64,000 nt of DNA from the NCBI RefSeq assembly GCF_004514475.2, contig NZ_MYFO02000002.1:372001-436000 (forward strand). Reading direction: 5' to 3'. The notes under the pieces are model-generated. The model ran no database searches. It was not told the DNA's origin and saw only the letters and a program-made list of their open reading frames with translations. The translations under genes and the position numbers were made by a program. This DNA is from Paenibacillus athensensis. Its GTDB lineage: Bacteria; Bacillota; Bacilli; Paenibacillales; NBRC-103111. Below are positions 8,653 to 19,726 of the stretch, piece after piece. Positions within the stretch are counted from its first letter, which is position 1, and every line of letters starts with the position of its first letter.

Positions 8653-11600
8653 TTGCAAAACAAAGCTCGATGGGCCACGGAAGGTGGTAAATGGAAATCG
8701 TTCAGGCAGCGGACTTCGCGCTGGATGGCCGGTATGCTCGTGCTTGGCTCTGTGCTGGGTGTGCTGCCGGTTCCGTCTGCGGTCGTTAGCGCCGCCGACA
8801 CGAACATCGCCGTGGGCAAGTCGGTAACAACGTCGTCCAATGAGGGCGGATTGACCGGGGGGCTGGCCGTTGACGGCAATCAGGGTACGCGCTGGTCGTC
8901 CGGTTTTACAAGCTCGGAATGGATTACGGTTAATTTGGGCGCATCTTACAATATTTCGCGCGTTGTGCTGAAGTGGGAAGCCGCTTACGGCAAAGGCTAC
9001 AAAATTCAGACGTCCGCCAACGGGTCAAGCTGGACCGATGCTTATACGGAAACGAACAGCGACGGGGGCACGGACGATTTGACGATCTCGGCGTCCGGTG
9101 TCCAATATGTGCGGATGCAAGGCGTGCAAAGAGCGCTTCCGGCTTACGGCTACTCGCTGTGGGAATTCGAGGTGTACGGCTCGGCGCCGACGCCTACTCC
9201 GACACCGACGCCGACGGCCACACCGACACCAACACCAGCAGCAACCAACGTGGCGTTGAATAAAACAGCGACAACGACGTCCAATGAAGGCGGCATGACC
9301 GGAGCGATGGCCGTCGACGGCAATTTGGGCACACGCTGGTCGTCCGGCTTCTCGGATACGGAATCGATCACGATCAATCTGGGAGCCGCTTACAACATTT
9401 CGCGCGTCGTGCTGAAATGGGAAGCGGCCTACGGCAAGTCGTACAAAATCCAGACCTCGGCGAACGGTTCAAGCTGGACAGACAGCTATTCGCAAACCAA
9501 TAGCGATGGAGGTACGGACGATTTCACCGTGACGGCGTCGAACGTCCAATATGTGCGGATGCAAGGTGTATTGCGCGCGCTGCCTTACGGCTATTCGCTG
9601 TATGAATTTGAGGTGTATGGCACGCCGGCGGGCGGAACCCCGACGCCAACAGCAACGCCAACAGCGACGCCGACGCCAACACCAACGGCGACGCCGACAG
9701 CAACGCCGACAGCGACGCCAACACCAACGGCAACCCCGACAGCAACGCCGACGCCTCCTCCGGCGACGAACGTGGCCCTGAACAAGACTACGGTCACGTC
9801 GTCCAATGAGGGCGGCATGACGGGCAGCATGGCTGTTGACGGCAACCTTGGCACGCGCTGGTCGTCCGGCTTCTCGGATACGGAATCGATCACCGTCAAT
9901 CTGGGAGCATCCTACAATATTTCGCGCGTCGTGCTGAAGTGGGAAGCGGCGTACGGGAAGTCGTACAAAATCCAGACCTCGGCCAACGGCACAAGCTGGA
10001 CCGATAATTACTCGCAAACGAACGGCGACGGGGCTACGGACGATTTTGCCGTAACTGCGAGCAATGTGCAGTATGTGCGGATGCAAGGCGTACTGCGGGG
10101 ACTTCCGCCCTACGGATACTCGTTGTTTGAGTTCGAAGTGTACGGCACGCCCGCGGGCGGAACTCCGACGCCAACCGTGACGCCAACGGAAACGCCAACA
10201 CCGACACCTACTTTGACCCCAACGCCGACACCGGGCGGGACACCGCTGCCGGGCGACTGGACGATGGTCTGGCACGACGAATTTAACAATTCCACCCTTG
10301 ACCGCAGCAATTGGACAACCGACATCGGCAACGGCTTTATGGCCGGCGGCAGCTGGGTATCCGGGTGGGGTAACGGCGAGCTGGAGTATTACACGGATCG
10401 CACGAGCAATCTGACGACAGAAAACGGCTCGCTCAAGCTCAAAGCCGTCAAAGAAAGTCCGAAATTCACCGATCCCTATGGCTACACGTGGGACTACACC
10501 TCGGCGAAAATCAAAAGCCAAGGCTTGTACGCCAAGAAATACGGCAAGTTTGAAATCAAAGCCAAGCTGCCTGCGGGCAAGGGCTTGTGGCCGGCAATCT
10601 GGCTGCTGCCGAAAAACGACAAGTACGGCGCATGGGCCGCTTCCGGCGAGCTGGACTTGATGGAAGCCAAGGGCAGCACGCCAAATGCAGTTAGCGGAAC
10701 GCTCCACTATGGCGGTACCGCGCCGAACAACAAGCATACGGGAGCCGACTACACCTTCCCGGCCGGTCAATCGTTCTCTTCGGACTACCATGTGTACAGT
10801 CTGGAGTGGGAGCCGGGTGAAATTCGCTGGTATGTCGACGGCAATCTGTATCAAACGCAAAGCAATTGGTACAGCGAAAACGGCGACTATCCGGCGCCAT
10901 TTGATCAGGAGTTTTACATCATCCTGAACCTCGCTGTTGGCGGCTGGTTTGACGGCAACCCGGATGCGAGCACGACATTCCCGGCTACAATGGACGTCGA
11001 TTATGTGCGGGTATATGAACTGACAGGCCGCAGCTACCGCACGCCGGTGCCGCCTGCGCCGATCACGCCGCAAGCGCGTCCGTCCGATGCGCGTCCGGTA
11101 TTGGCCGATGGCAATGAAATCTACAACAACAACTTTACGCAAACGGTAGCCAACGTACCGAGCATTGCCGGCGTAGCCAATACGGCCTACTGGCAATACT
11201 TGCAGCTGCCTGATTTTGGCGGCAGCGGCAGCGTAGCGATTGAAGCGAACGGCGGCAGCAATTTTGCCAAGGTTTCGGTCAGCAATGGCGGCAACGCACC
11301 GCATGCAATCCAGCTGATTCAGGAGCTGCCGCTAGTCAAAGGCCATTATTACAAAATGAGCTTTGACGCCAAATCGACCGCGCAGCGCACGATTCAGGTC
11401 AAGCTCGGCGGCGGGGCATCGCGCGGTTTTACCGCTTATTCGCCGCAGAAGACGTTTACGCTGGGCAGCGGAACGGAAACGTATGATATTTTGTTCCGGA
11501 TGGAAGAAAACAGCGACAACAACGCCCGACTGGAGTTCAACCTCGGCCAGAACACGAATCCGGTCTGGATCGGCAAGGTGCGGGTGGAGGAAGTGCAGGC

Positions 11601-14307
11601 CAATAATGGCTGGACGATGGTTTGGCACGATGAATTCAACAATGGGACCGTCGACCGCAGCAACTGGACGCCGGACATCGGCAACGGCTTTATGGCTGGC
11701 AGCGATTGGGTATCCGGGTGGGGTAACGGCGAGCTGGAGTATTACACGGATCGCACGAGCAATCTGACGACAGAAAACGGCTCGCTCAAGCTCAAAGCCG
11801 TCAAAGAAAGTCCTAAATTCACTGATCCCTATGGCTATACGTGGGACTACACCTCGGCGAAGATCAAAAGCCAAGGCTTGTACGCCAAGAAATACGGCAA
11901 GTTTGAAATCCGCGCCAAGCTGCCTGCGGGCAAGGGCTTATGGCCGGCAATCTGGCTGCTGCCGAAAAACGACAAGTACGGCGCATGGGCCGCTTCCGGC
12001 GAGCTGGACTTGATGGAAGCCAAGGGCAGCACGCCAAATGCAGTTAGCGGAACGCTCCACTATGGCGGTACCGCGCCGAACAACAAGCATACGGGAGCCG
12101 ACTACACCTTCCCGGCCGGTCAGACGTTCTCTTCAGACTACCATGTGTACAGTCTGGAGTGGGAGCCGGGTGAAATTCGCTGGTACGTTGACGGCAATCT
12201 GTATCAAACGCAAAGCAATTGGTACAGCGAAAACGGCGACTATCCGGCGCCATTTGATCAGGAGTTTTACATCATCCTGAACCTCGCTGTCGGCGGCTGG
12301 TTTGACGGCAACCCGGATGCGAGCACGACATTCCCGCAATCGATGGATGTGGACTATGTGCGCGTATATGAACTGACAGGCCGCAGCTACCGCACGCCGG
12401 TGCCGCCTGCGCCGATCACGCCGCAAGCGCGTCCGTCCGATGCGCGTCCGGTATTGGCCGACGGCAATGAAATCTACAACAACAACTTTACACAAACGGC
12501 AGCCAACGTACCGAGCATTGCCGGCGTAGCCAACACGGCCTACTGGCAATACCTGCAGCTGCCTGATTTTGGCGGCAGCGGCAGCGTAGCGATTGAAGCA
12601 AACGGCGGCAGCAATTTTGCCAAGGTTTCGGTCAGCAATGGCGGCAACGCACCGCATGCAATCCAGCTGATTCAGGAGCTGCCGCTGGTCAAAGGCCATT
12701 ATTACAAAATGAGCTTTGACGCCAAATCGACCGCGCAGCGCATGATTCAGGTCAAGCTCGGCGGCGGAGCATCGCGCGGGTTTACCGCTTATTCGCCGCA
12801 GAAGACGTTTACGCTGAATCCGGCCACCGGCAGCTACGATATTTTGTTCCGGATGGAAGAAAATAGCGACAACAACGCCCGACTGGAGTTCAACCTCGGC
12901 CAGAACACGAATCCGGTCTGGATCGGCAAGGTGCGGGTGGAGGAAGTGCAGGCCAATAATGGCTGGACGATGGTCTGGCACGATGAATTCAACAATGGGA
13001 CCGTCGACCGCAGCAACTGGACGCCGGACATCGGCAACGGCTTTATGGCTGGCAGCGATTGGGTATCCGGGTGGGGCAACGGCGAGCTGGAGTATTACAC
13101 GGATCGCACGAGCAATCTGACGACAGAAAACGGCTCGCTCAAGCTCAAAGCCGTCAAAGAAAGTCCGAAATTCACCGATCCCTACGGCTATACGTGGGAC
13201 TACACCTCGGCGAAAATCAAAAGCCAAGGCTTGTATGCCAAGAAATACGGCAAGTTTGAAATCCGCGCCAAGCTGCCTGCGGGCAAGGGCTTATGGCCGG
13301 CAATCTGGCTGCTGCCGAAAAACGACAAGTATGGCGCATGGGCCGCTTCCGGCGAGCTGGACTTGATGGAAGCCAAGGGCAGCACGCCAAATGCAGTTAG
13401 CGGAACGCTCCACTATGGCGGTACCGCGCCGAACAACAAGCATACGGGAGCCGACTACACCTTCCCGGCCGGTCAGACGTTCTCTTCAGACTACCATGTG
13501 TACAGTCTGGAGTGGGAGCCGGGTGAAATTCGCTGGTACGTTGACGGCAATCTGTATCAAACGCAAAGTAACTGGTACAGTGAAAACGGCGACTATCCGG
13601 CGCCATTTGATCAGGAGTTTTACATCATCCTGAACCTCGCTGTCGGCGGCTGGTTTGACGGCAACCCGGATGCGAGCACGACATTCCCGGCTACAATGGA
13701 CGTCGATTATGTGCGGGTATATGAACTGACGGGCCGCAGCTACCGCACGCCGGTGCCGCCTGCGCCGATCACGCCGCAAGCGCGTCCGTCCGATGCGCGT
13801 CCGGTATTGGCCGATGGCAATGAAATCTACAACAACAACTTTACGCAAACGATAGCCAACGTACCGAGCATTGCCGGCGTAGCCAACACGGCCTACTGGC
13901 AATACCTGCAGCTGCCTGATTTTGGCGGCAGCGGCAGCGTAGCGATTGAAGCGAACGGCGGCAGCAATTTTGCCAAGGTTTCGGTCAGCAATGGCGGCAA
14001 CGCACCGCATGCAATCCAGCTGATTCAGGAGCTGCCGCTGGTCAAAGGCCATTATTACAAAATGAGCTTTGACGCCAAATCGACCGCGCAGCGCACGATT
14101 CAGGTCAAGCTCGGTGGCGGAGCATCGCGCGGGTTTACCGCTTATTCGCCGCAGAAGACGTTTACGCTGAATCCGGCCACCGGCAGCTACGACATTTTGT
14201 TCCGGATGGAAGAAAACAGCGACAACAATGCTCGTCTGGAATTTAATCTTGGACAGAATACGAATGCCGTGTGGATTGGCAATGTACGCGTTGAACAATT
14301 GAATTAA
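8653..14307 (+). CDS. Secreted multimodular GH16 beta-1,3-glucanase with three catalytic units
   Basis: This 1884-residue secreted enzyme probably hydrolyses laminarin-type beta-1,3-glucan. The TTG start follows GGGAGGGG. After a long signal peptide (cleavage near VVSA, residue 47) come three F5/8C (CBM32-like) domains near residues 50-177, 198-325 and 373-499, joined by Thr-Pro linkers. Three copies of a 451-residue unit follow, starting at 535, 986 and 1437. Each unit has a GH16 domain with the ELDLME catalytic motif (nucleophile and acid Glu at 666/671, 1117/1122 and 1568/1573) and then a CBM4/9-like domain. All three sites look intact. Most family members carry one catalytic domain. No S-layer or sortase signal is seen, so the protein is probably released. 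A cre-like site upstream suggests catabolite control. Confidence 0.93.
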   Translation: MQNKARWATEGGKWKSFRQRTSRWMAGMLVLGSVLGVLPVPSAVVSAADTNIAVGKSVTTSSNEGGLTGGLAVDGNQGTRWSSGFTSSEWITVNLGASYNISRVVLKWEAAYGKGYKIQTSANGSSWTDAYTETNSDGGTDDLTISASGVQYVRMQGVQRALPAYGYSLWEFEVYGSAPTPTPTPTPTATPTPTPAATNVALNKTATTTSNEGGMTGAMAVDGNLGTRWSSGFSDTESITINLGAAYNISRVVLKWEAAYGKSYKIQTSANGSSWTDSYSQTNSDGGTDDFTVTASNVQYVRMQGVLRALPYGYSLYEFEVYGTPAGGTPTPTATPTATPTPTPTATPTATPTATPTPTATPTATPTPPPATNVALNKTTVTSSNEGGMTGSMAVDGNLGTRWSSGFSDTESITVNLGASYNISRVVLKWEAAYGKSYKIQTSANGTSWTDNYSQTNGDGATDDFAVTASNVQYVRMQGVLRGLPPYGYSLFEFEVYGTPAGGTPTPTVTPTETPTPTPTLTPTPTPGGTPLPGDWTMVWHDEFNNSTLDRSNWTTDIGNGFMAGGSWVSGWGNGELEYYTDRTSNLTTENGSLKLKAVKESPKFTDPYGYTWDYTSAKIKSQGLYAKKYGKFEIKAKLPAGKGLWPAIWLLPKNDKYGAWAASGELDLMEAKGSTPNAVSGTLHYGGTAPNNKHTGADYTFPAGQSFSSDYHVYSLEWEPGEIRWYVDGNLYQTQSNWYSENGDYPAPFDQEFYIILNLAVGGWFDGNPDASTTFPATMDVDYVRVYELTGRSYRTPVPPAPITPQARPSDARPVLADGNEIYNNNFTQTVANVPSIAGVANTAYWQYLQLPDFGGSGSVAIEANGGSNFAKVSVSNGGNAPHAIQLIQELPLVKGHYYKMSFDAKSTAQRTIQVKLGGGASRGFTAYSPQKTFTLGSGTETYDILFRMEENSDNNARLEFNLGQNTNPVWIGKVRVEEVQANNGWTMVWHDEFNNGTVDRSNWTPDIGNGFMAGSDWVSGWGNGELEYYTDRTSNLTTENGSLKLKAVKESPKFTDPYGYTWDYTSAKIKSQGLYAKKYGKFEIRAKLPAGKGLWPAIWLLPKNDKYGAWAASGELDLMEAKGSTPNAVSGTLHYGGTAPNNKHTGADYTFPAGQTFSSDYHVYSLEWEPGEIRWYVDGNLYQTQSNWYSENGDYPAPFDQEFYIILNLAVGGWFDGNPDASTTFPQSMDVDYVRVYELTGRSYRTPVPPAPITPQARPSDARPVLADGNEIYNNNFTQTAANVPSIAGVANTAYWQYLQLPDFGGSGSVAIEANGGSNFAKVSVSNGGNAPHAIQLIQELPLVKGHYYKMSFDAKSTAQRMIQVKLGGGASRGFTAYSPQKTFTLNPATGSYDILFRMEENSDNNARLEFNLGQNTNPVWIGKVRVEEVQANNGWTMVWHDEFNNGTVDRSNWTPDIGNGFMAGSDWVSGWGNGELEYYTDRTSNLTTENGSLKLKAVKESPKFTDPYGYTWDYTSAKIKSQGLYAKKYGKFEIRAKLPAGKGLWPAIWLLPKNDKYGAWAASGELDLMEAKGSTPNAVSGTLHYGGTAPNNKHTGADYTFPAGQTFSSDYHVYSLEWEPGEIRWYVDGNLYQTQSNWYSENGDYPAPFDQEFYIILNLAVGGWFDGNPDASTTFPATMDVDYVRVYELTGRSYRTPVPPAPITPQARPSDARPVLADGNEIYNNNFTQTIANVPSIAGVANTAYWQYLQLPDFGGSGSVAIEANGGSNFAKVSVSNGGNAPHAIQLIQELPLVKGHYYKMSFDAKSTAQRTIQVKLGGGASRGFTAYSPQKTFTLNPATGSYDILFRMEENSDNNARLEFNLGQNTNAVWIGNVRVEQLN
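10255..14307 (+). repeat. Three tandem copies of a 1353 bp GH16-CBM4 coding unit
   Basis: Units begin at 10255, 11608 and 12961, exactly 1353 bp (451 codons) apart, and remain nearly identical at the DNA level including silent positions. The third ends at the stop codon. This points to recent in-frame duplication or ongoing gene conversion. Confidence 0.95.
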
Positions 14308-14330
14308 GAGTGAAATGAGCTTGACGCAGG

Positions 14331-14360
14331 CGCCGCTTTCCGAGAGGGAGGCGGCGTTTT
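14331..14360 (+). terminator. Probable terminator after GH16 gene
   Basis: CGCCGC and GCGGCG form the base of a hairpin followed by TTTT, 24 bp after the stop codon. Confidence 0.6.
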
Positions 14361-14449
14361 GGCATGGAGACACGATGTTCAGCTTTGTTGCTTGACGAGG
14401 GCAGACAGTCACTATTGCCGGAAGCGCTTGATGTATGCTACATTGAGCT

Positions 14450-14662
14450 TGCGCGAACCCCAAGCGCACATGAAAATCCCGGGAGGTTCGCGCATTTGCA
14501 TCCGAAGTCGCGAAAAGCTTGCCCAGCAAGGGATTCAGCAGAAGCCGTTTTTGCTTTTGCGCTGAAAACATCTACTTTTTGCGTTATCGACCACTGCTTG
14601 ATTTGAGGTTCGCGCAAAAGGACCTGCGAAGCCTTACGGGACAAGGGCTCGCGGGGGATGCT
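14450..14662 (+). promoter_or_regulatory. CRISPR leader region
   Basis: This stretch (within the gene-free 14308-14662) lies on the leader side of the array, judged from the degenerate repeat at the far end. It holds GGTTCGCGCA at 14485-14494 and 14607-14616 and its exact inverse TGCGCGAACC at 14450-14459, plus AT-rich tracts. It likely carries the array promoter and the spacer-integration signals. No cas gene is present. Confidence 0.55.
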
Positions 14663-16328
<1,666 letters not shown>

Positions 16329-16336
16329 GCAAAAAC

Positions 16337-16373
16337 AAAGAACCGCGCTTCCACTAGCGAAGCGCGGTTCTTT
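16337..16373. terminator. Intrinsic terminator between CRISPR array and MFS gene
   Basis: AAAGAACCGCGCTTC and GAAGCGCGGTTCTTT make a perfect 15 bp stem. The minus strand continues with a T-rich tract, fitting termination of the MFS gene. Confidence 0.85.
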
Positions 16374-16385
16374 AACAACCACAAT

Positions 16386-17594
16386 CTATAACGGCTTAGG
16401 CTCGCCCGCCGGTTTTTCCAGCACAAACAAAATCAAAGCCACAACGCTGCAGGCGGCAGCGCTTAAAAACAGCGCCGACATCGGCAGGCTGTGCGACAAG
16501 CCGGTGCTGAGCAGCGGGCCAATCGTGCCGCGAATGCCGAACAGCATCAGGTGCAGCCCAAACACTGACGCTTCGCGTCCCGGCGCGATGCGGAACACAT
16601 AGGCCATGCAGCCGATATCCCAAGCGGCGTCGGCAAATCCCTGCAGTCCCCCGGCCACAAGCAGCACGGGGAAGCTGTCGAATAAGCCGTAGAGCAGCGG
16701 CACGAGCAGAAAGCCGCCGAATGCAAAATACATGGCGTGTTTAGGCGTATACCGATCGATCATCCAGCCCATCAGCCAATAGGCAAACATCAGGAAAAGA
16801 AAATAGACCATCCGAATGAAACCGATTTCTACGTTGCTCAGCGCAAGCTGTTGAACTTGTACGATCTGGTACAGCGGGTTTCCGAGCATGTTGCCGAAGC
16901 CAGCGAACGTGGTTGCCGCCAGGAAGACGATAAGCGGCTTATTGCCTTTTAGAATGCTGAACTGATCCAGTAGCGACGGCTTGCGGGGCGGACCCGCTAA
17001 AGGTTCGATTTCTTTAATTCCATTGAAGGCGAGAATGGACAGCACGCCAGCCAATGCAGCGGCGGCAAGCGGCCCTCCGCTGCCGGCATGGTCGATCCAG
17101 CGTCCGCATACATACGAAAGCGGCACCATCAGGAAGCCCATAGCGACCCGCACGTTGCCCATCAGCCGCCCGCGCAGATCGGCCGGATACATCCGTGTGA
17201 CCAGAGAGGCGTAAGCCGGGGCTTGAATGCCCATCAGCAACTGGAACGCCAGCGCTACGCCGACGAATACCCAAGAAGACGTCCAAATGGCCGGCAGCAC
17301 GATCAGCAAGCGGCCGATCAGGTTCGGATACAGCATAAACGGTCTCGGCTGCGTTCGTTCAATCCAGTTGGCCCACAGCGGCGAGAACAGCAGTCCGATG
17401 GCCGGTGAAGCCGACAACAATCCGACCGCCAGACTTGTCGCTCCGTGATGAATCGCCATCGGAATGTAAAATTGGTTAAAAATAACGTTAAACAAGCTGA
17501 ACAAAATCGTCGCCGAAAAATCCCATTGAAAATTGCGCCAGGTGCCCCGGCTCATGCGCATGCCCATACGCTGTAAAAAGTCGTTGTCGCTCAT
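16386..17594 (-). CDS. MFS transporter
   Basis: This 402-residue membrane protein has about 12 hydrophobic segments in two halves and a charged loop near residue 210 (PPRKPSLLDQFSIL). The first-loop motif is seen near SPLWANWIERTQPRP. The ATG at 17594 (MSDNDFLQRM) is chosen because GGGAGTGG precedes it; the frame is open upstream. The major facilitator superfamily assignment is firm. The substrate, whether sugar, drug or metabolite, is not predictable. It ends against the CRISPR array and is transcribed away from the methionine-rich gene. Confidence 0.85.
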   Translation of the reverse strand: MSDNDFLQRMGMRMSRGTWRNFQWDFSATILFSLFNVIFNQFYIPMAIHHGATSLAVGLLSASPAIGLLFSPLWANWIERTQPRPFMLYPNLIGRLLIVLPAIWTSSWVFVGVALAFQLLMGIQAPAYASLVTRMYPADLRGRLMGNVRVAMGFLMVPLSYVCGRWIDHAGSGGPLAAAALAGVLSILAFNGIKEIEPLAGPPRKPSLLDQFSILKGNKPLIVFLAATTFAGFGNMLGNPLYQIVQVQQLALSNVEIGFIRMVYFLFLMFAYWLMGWMIDRYTPKHAMYFAFGGFLLVPLLYGLFDSFPVLLVAGGLQGFADAAWDIGCMAYVFRIAPGREASVFGLHLMLFGIRGTIGPLLSTGLSHSLPMSALFLSAAACSVVALILFVLEKPAGEPKPL

Positions 17595-17843
17595 TCTGTC
17601 CACTCCCGGTTGAAAAACTTCATCTTCCGCTAGAATCCCACGGAACGGCCGGAAAGGCAAACGGCAAATTGACCCATATCGACATCTATACGCACAACGG
17701 CCAAGCTGGGCATCTCATAAGCTGGTCTATTCGCAAGGGGATTGCCGATTGGACAGCTTTTCATTAATTCCAATGGGGGATTGCAGATCAGGAATGTTTT
17801 ATAGTAATCTAAACAAGAAGTGAATGGAAAGGAGGGGAATTGG

Positions 17844-18071
17844 ATGGAAAAAATGGAGATGATGAACATGCAAATGGAAATGATGATGAACATGTGCATG
17901 GAGGAAATGATTTGCAAAATGAAGTCGATGAAGATGATGATGGACTGCATGGGCAAAATGGAAATGATGGCCGGTATGGATATGAACGCCATGATGTCCA
18001 AGTTCGAAGAATGCGACGAAATGATGACGATGATGATGAGCATGATGCGTGAAATGAAACAAACCGTGTAA
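17844..18071 (+). CDS. Extremely methionine-rich small protein
   Basis: This 75-residue protein contains 33 methionines (44 percent) and four cysteines, with runs such as MEMMNMQMEMMMNMCM. There is no signal peptide or clear membrane helix. Its ATG at 17844 follows AAAGGAGGGG at good spacing, which sets the start and supports real translation. Dense Met and Cys ligands suggest a soluble metal-binding (soft metal such as Cu(I)) or methionine-storage or redox-sink protein; this is inference. I do not recognise a family. The opposite strand reads as a histidine-rich frame only because ATG is CAT in reverse. Neighbours are an MFS gene and a small helical protein converging from the other side. 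Confidence 0.72.
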   Translation: MEKMEMMNMQMEMMMNMCMEEMICKMKSMKMMMDCMGKMEMMAGMDMNAMMSKFEECDEMMTMMMSMMREMKQTV

Positions 18072-18236
18072 TAACACGCAGCTCAAGCAAGCGAATTTTC
18101 CGGATTCGCGTTTGCAACCAAGCTAACCTGCCAGGGTGGCTTGAACAGGTTTTGGCGGAACAGTCGTCTGTACGCCCGTTCAACAAGCTGACAGAGCAGA
18201 TCGCTGCATGTCAACAGCTTGTTTCCCCTACAAGCG

Positions 18237-18575
18237 TTAAATCCCCGCTGCGTAATAATCCTGCGCATTGATTTTTCTGACGATTTCTACACGAATGAGC
18301 TTTAATTCCCAGACCTGCTCGCGAATGGTTTCTTTTTCGGCTTGATTTTGAGTGGCACGCATTTGTTCGAACAACTCCAGCATTTTGCGGTTCACGGAAT
18401 CAAAAAGCTGCCACAACTGCTGTTGCAATAACGATTGAACGTGCTGATCCTTATTTTTGAGCGTGTGCATAATTTCCTGTTGCCAATGCGTATCGCCCAA
18501 TTGCGCCGCAAAATTGTACAAATCGAGATAGTCGTCGACCCAACCCTGCACGTATTGCTGATATGTTTGCGCCAT
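18237..18575 (-). CDS. Small Gln-rich helical protein, unknown function
   Basis: The 112-residue product (MAQTYQQYVQGWVDDYLDLY at the start) is predicted to be soluble, strongly helical and rich in Gln, Glu and Leu, resembling a coiled coil or four-helix bundle. No family is recognised. It has a strong AGGAGGAGC ribosome binding site and a near-consensus sigma-A promoter whose -10 box lies inside a 17 bp perfect palindrome. It is therefore probably a regulated monocistronic gene with a short untranslated leader. It converges on the methionine-rich gene and diverges from the SsuB-type ATPase gene. A stress or metal role is possible but not shown. Confidence 0.75.
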   Translation of the reverse strand: MAQTYQQYVQGWVDDYLDLYNFAAQLGDTHWQQEIMHTLKNKDQHVQSLLQQQLWQLFDSVNRKMLELFEQMRATQNQAEKETIREQVWELKLIRVEIVRKINAQDYYAAGI

Positions 18576-18599
18576 AAACGCTCCTCCTGTATGCTTATA

Positions 18600-18633
18600 C
18601 CTAGTATTATACTAGGAATAATAAGGATTTCAA
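18600..18633 (-). promoter_or_regulatory. Promoter with 17 bp palindromic operator
   Basis: On the minus strand TTGAAA (18633-18628), 16 bp and TATAAT (18611-18606) form a promoter for the 112-residue gene. The palindrome CCTAGTATTATACTAGG (18600-18616) covers the -10 box and is a likely repressor site. Confidence 0.65.
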
Positions 18634-18666
18634 GTGATTTCTGCCTATTTAACATACAAAATTGCC

Positions 18667-18792
18667 TTGACAGCCAATATTCAGCTTGTTAAGATGAAAC
18701 CAAGTTCACTAAAACCGACTTTTTTAGTTGGAATTAAACGAAGTCGACCGTACGAAACGGAGGCGTTCCCGGCAGGGGATGTCTCTTTTTTT
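18667..18792 (+). promoter_or_regulatory. Promoter and attenuator leader of the SsuB-type gene (leader A)
   Basis: TTGACA (18667-18672), 17 bp and TAAGAT (18690-18695) form a promoter. The leader has a small hairpin CCGT/ACGG (18748-18760), then a terminator: GAGGCGTTCCC (18760-18770), loop GGCA, GGGGATGTCTC (18775-18785) and seven T residues. The terminator precedes the ATPase start by 35 bp, as expected for attenuation. Compare 31242, 44895 and 45058. Confidence 0.65.
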
Positions 18793-18827
18793 ATTTGTCC
18801 AAAAAGCCGTGGGAGGAGCACGAGACA

Positions 18828-19604
18828 ATGGCAAATCCAATTCTGGAAATAAGCGATTTGAACAAAACGTTCGTATCGAATAAAGGCCGGGTGCAGGCGC
18901 TGGAGCACATTGATCTGCAGATTAAGGAGGGAGAGTTCATCACGGTCATTGGCCCAAGCGGCTGCGGCAAAAGCACGCTGCTGAAAATTATCGCCGGGCT
19001 GGATTTGCAGTACAGCGGCGACGTTCGGCTGGGCGGCAAGCCGATTGCCGGGCCGGGTATCGAGAAGGGCTTTATTTTTCAGGAACCGCGGTTATTTCCT
19101 TGGCTGACCGTGGAAAAAAATATCGCTGCCGACTGGTCGCTACACAGCCCCGAGGTGCGTCGTAAAGTCGACGAACTGATCGAGCTCGTCCGGCTGGAAG
19201 GCTTTCAGAAGGCGTATCCGCGCGAGCTGTCCGGAGGAATGGCCCAACGGGTGGCGATTGCCCGGGCCCTGCTGCGCAATCCGCGGGTGCTGCTGCTTGA
19301 CGAGCCGTTCGGCGCGTTGGATGCGTTCACTCGCACGCATATGCAGGAGGTGCTGATCGATATTTGGCAGCGCAATCGGACGACGATGGTGCTGGTGACG
19401 CACGATATCGACGAAGCGATTTATTTGGCCAACCGGGTGGTCATTCTCAAGCCGCGGCCGGGAGCGGTTCGCAAGGTGGTTGGTGTTGATCTGCCATTCC
19501 CGCGCAAAAAAACGACGACCTCGTTTCAAGAGCTGCGGCTCAAGGTATTAAGTGAATTTGAAAAAATCGATGAACTGGAGCTGGTGGACAGCTCGGGCAT
19601 TTGA
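18828..19604 (+). CDS. ssuB: SsuB-type ABC transporter ATPase (nitrate/sulfonate/taurine family)
   Basis: The 258-residue ATPase probably energises aliphatic sulfonate uptake. The ATG at 18828 is preceded by GGGAGGAG. Walker [10 protein letters not shown] is near residue 42, the signature [15 protein letters not shown] is near 134 and Walker [13 protein letters not shown] is near 154. It is monocistronic here, with no permease or binding protein beside it. The window holds two SsuA-like and two SsuC-like genes that lack an ATPase, so it may serve both in trans. Its leader has an attenuator resembling those of the other sulfur units. A role with nitrate or taurine systems elsewhere cannot be excluded. 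Confidence 0.85.
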   Translation: MANPILEISDLNKTFVSNKGRVQALEHIDLQIKEGEFITVIGPSGCGKSTLLKIIAGLDLQYSGDVRLGGKPIAGPGIEKGFIFQEPRLFPWLTVEKNIAADWSLHSPEVRRKVDELIELVRLEGFQKAYPRELSGGMAQRVAIARALLRNPRVLLLDEPFGALDAFTRTHMQEVLIDIWQRNRTTMVLVTHDIDEAIYLANRVVILKPRPGAVRKVVGVDLPFPRKKTTTSFQELRLKVLSEFEKIDELELVDSSGI

Positions 19605-19636
19605 TCTTGAACCGAACCTATGACCGCTCCGAATAA

Positions 19637-19669
19637 AAAGAGGCTTCCCGTCAATCGGGAGGCCTCTTT
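19637..19669 (+). terminator. Terminator after ssuB
   Basis: AAAGAGGCTTCCCG and CGGGAGGCCTCTTT form a 14-base hairpin with a T-rich end. Confidence 0.8.
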
Positions 19670-19726
19670 GGCAATGCTTTCTTGCCTTGCTGCTTCTATG
19701 TCTTGGAAACGATCAAACGGGATGAA

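Noticed and set aside
9469-13606. Long minus-strand open frames across the GH16 gene
   Set aside because: They are shadows created by GC-rich codon usage and by the tandem repeats; products are Arg/Ala-rich without domains and recur once per repeat unit.
14308-14662. Small cas gene or fragment between GH16 gene and array
   Set aside because: All frames are short and show no Cas motif; the stretch reads as leader.
17799-18086. Histidine-rich 95-residue frame on the minus strand
   Set aside because: It is the antisense of the methionine-rich gene (ATG reads CAT in reverse), starts at a TTG without a ribosome binding site, and the plus-strand gene has a strong site.
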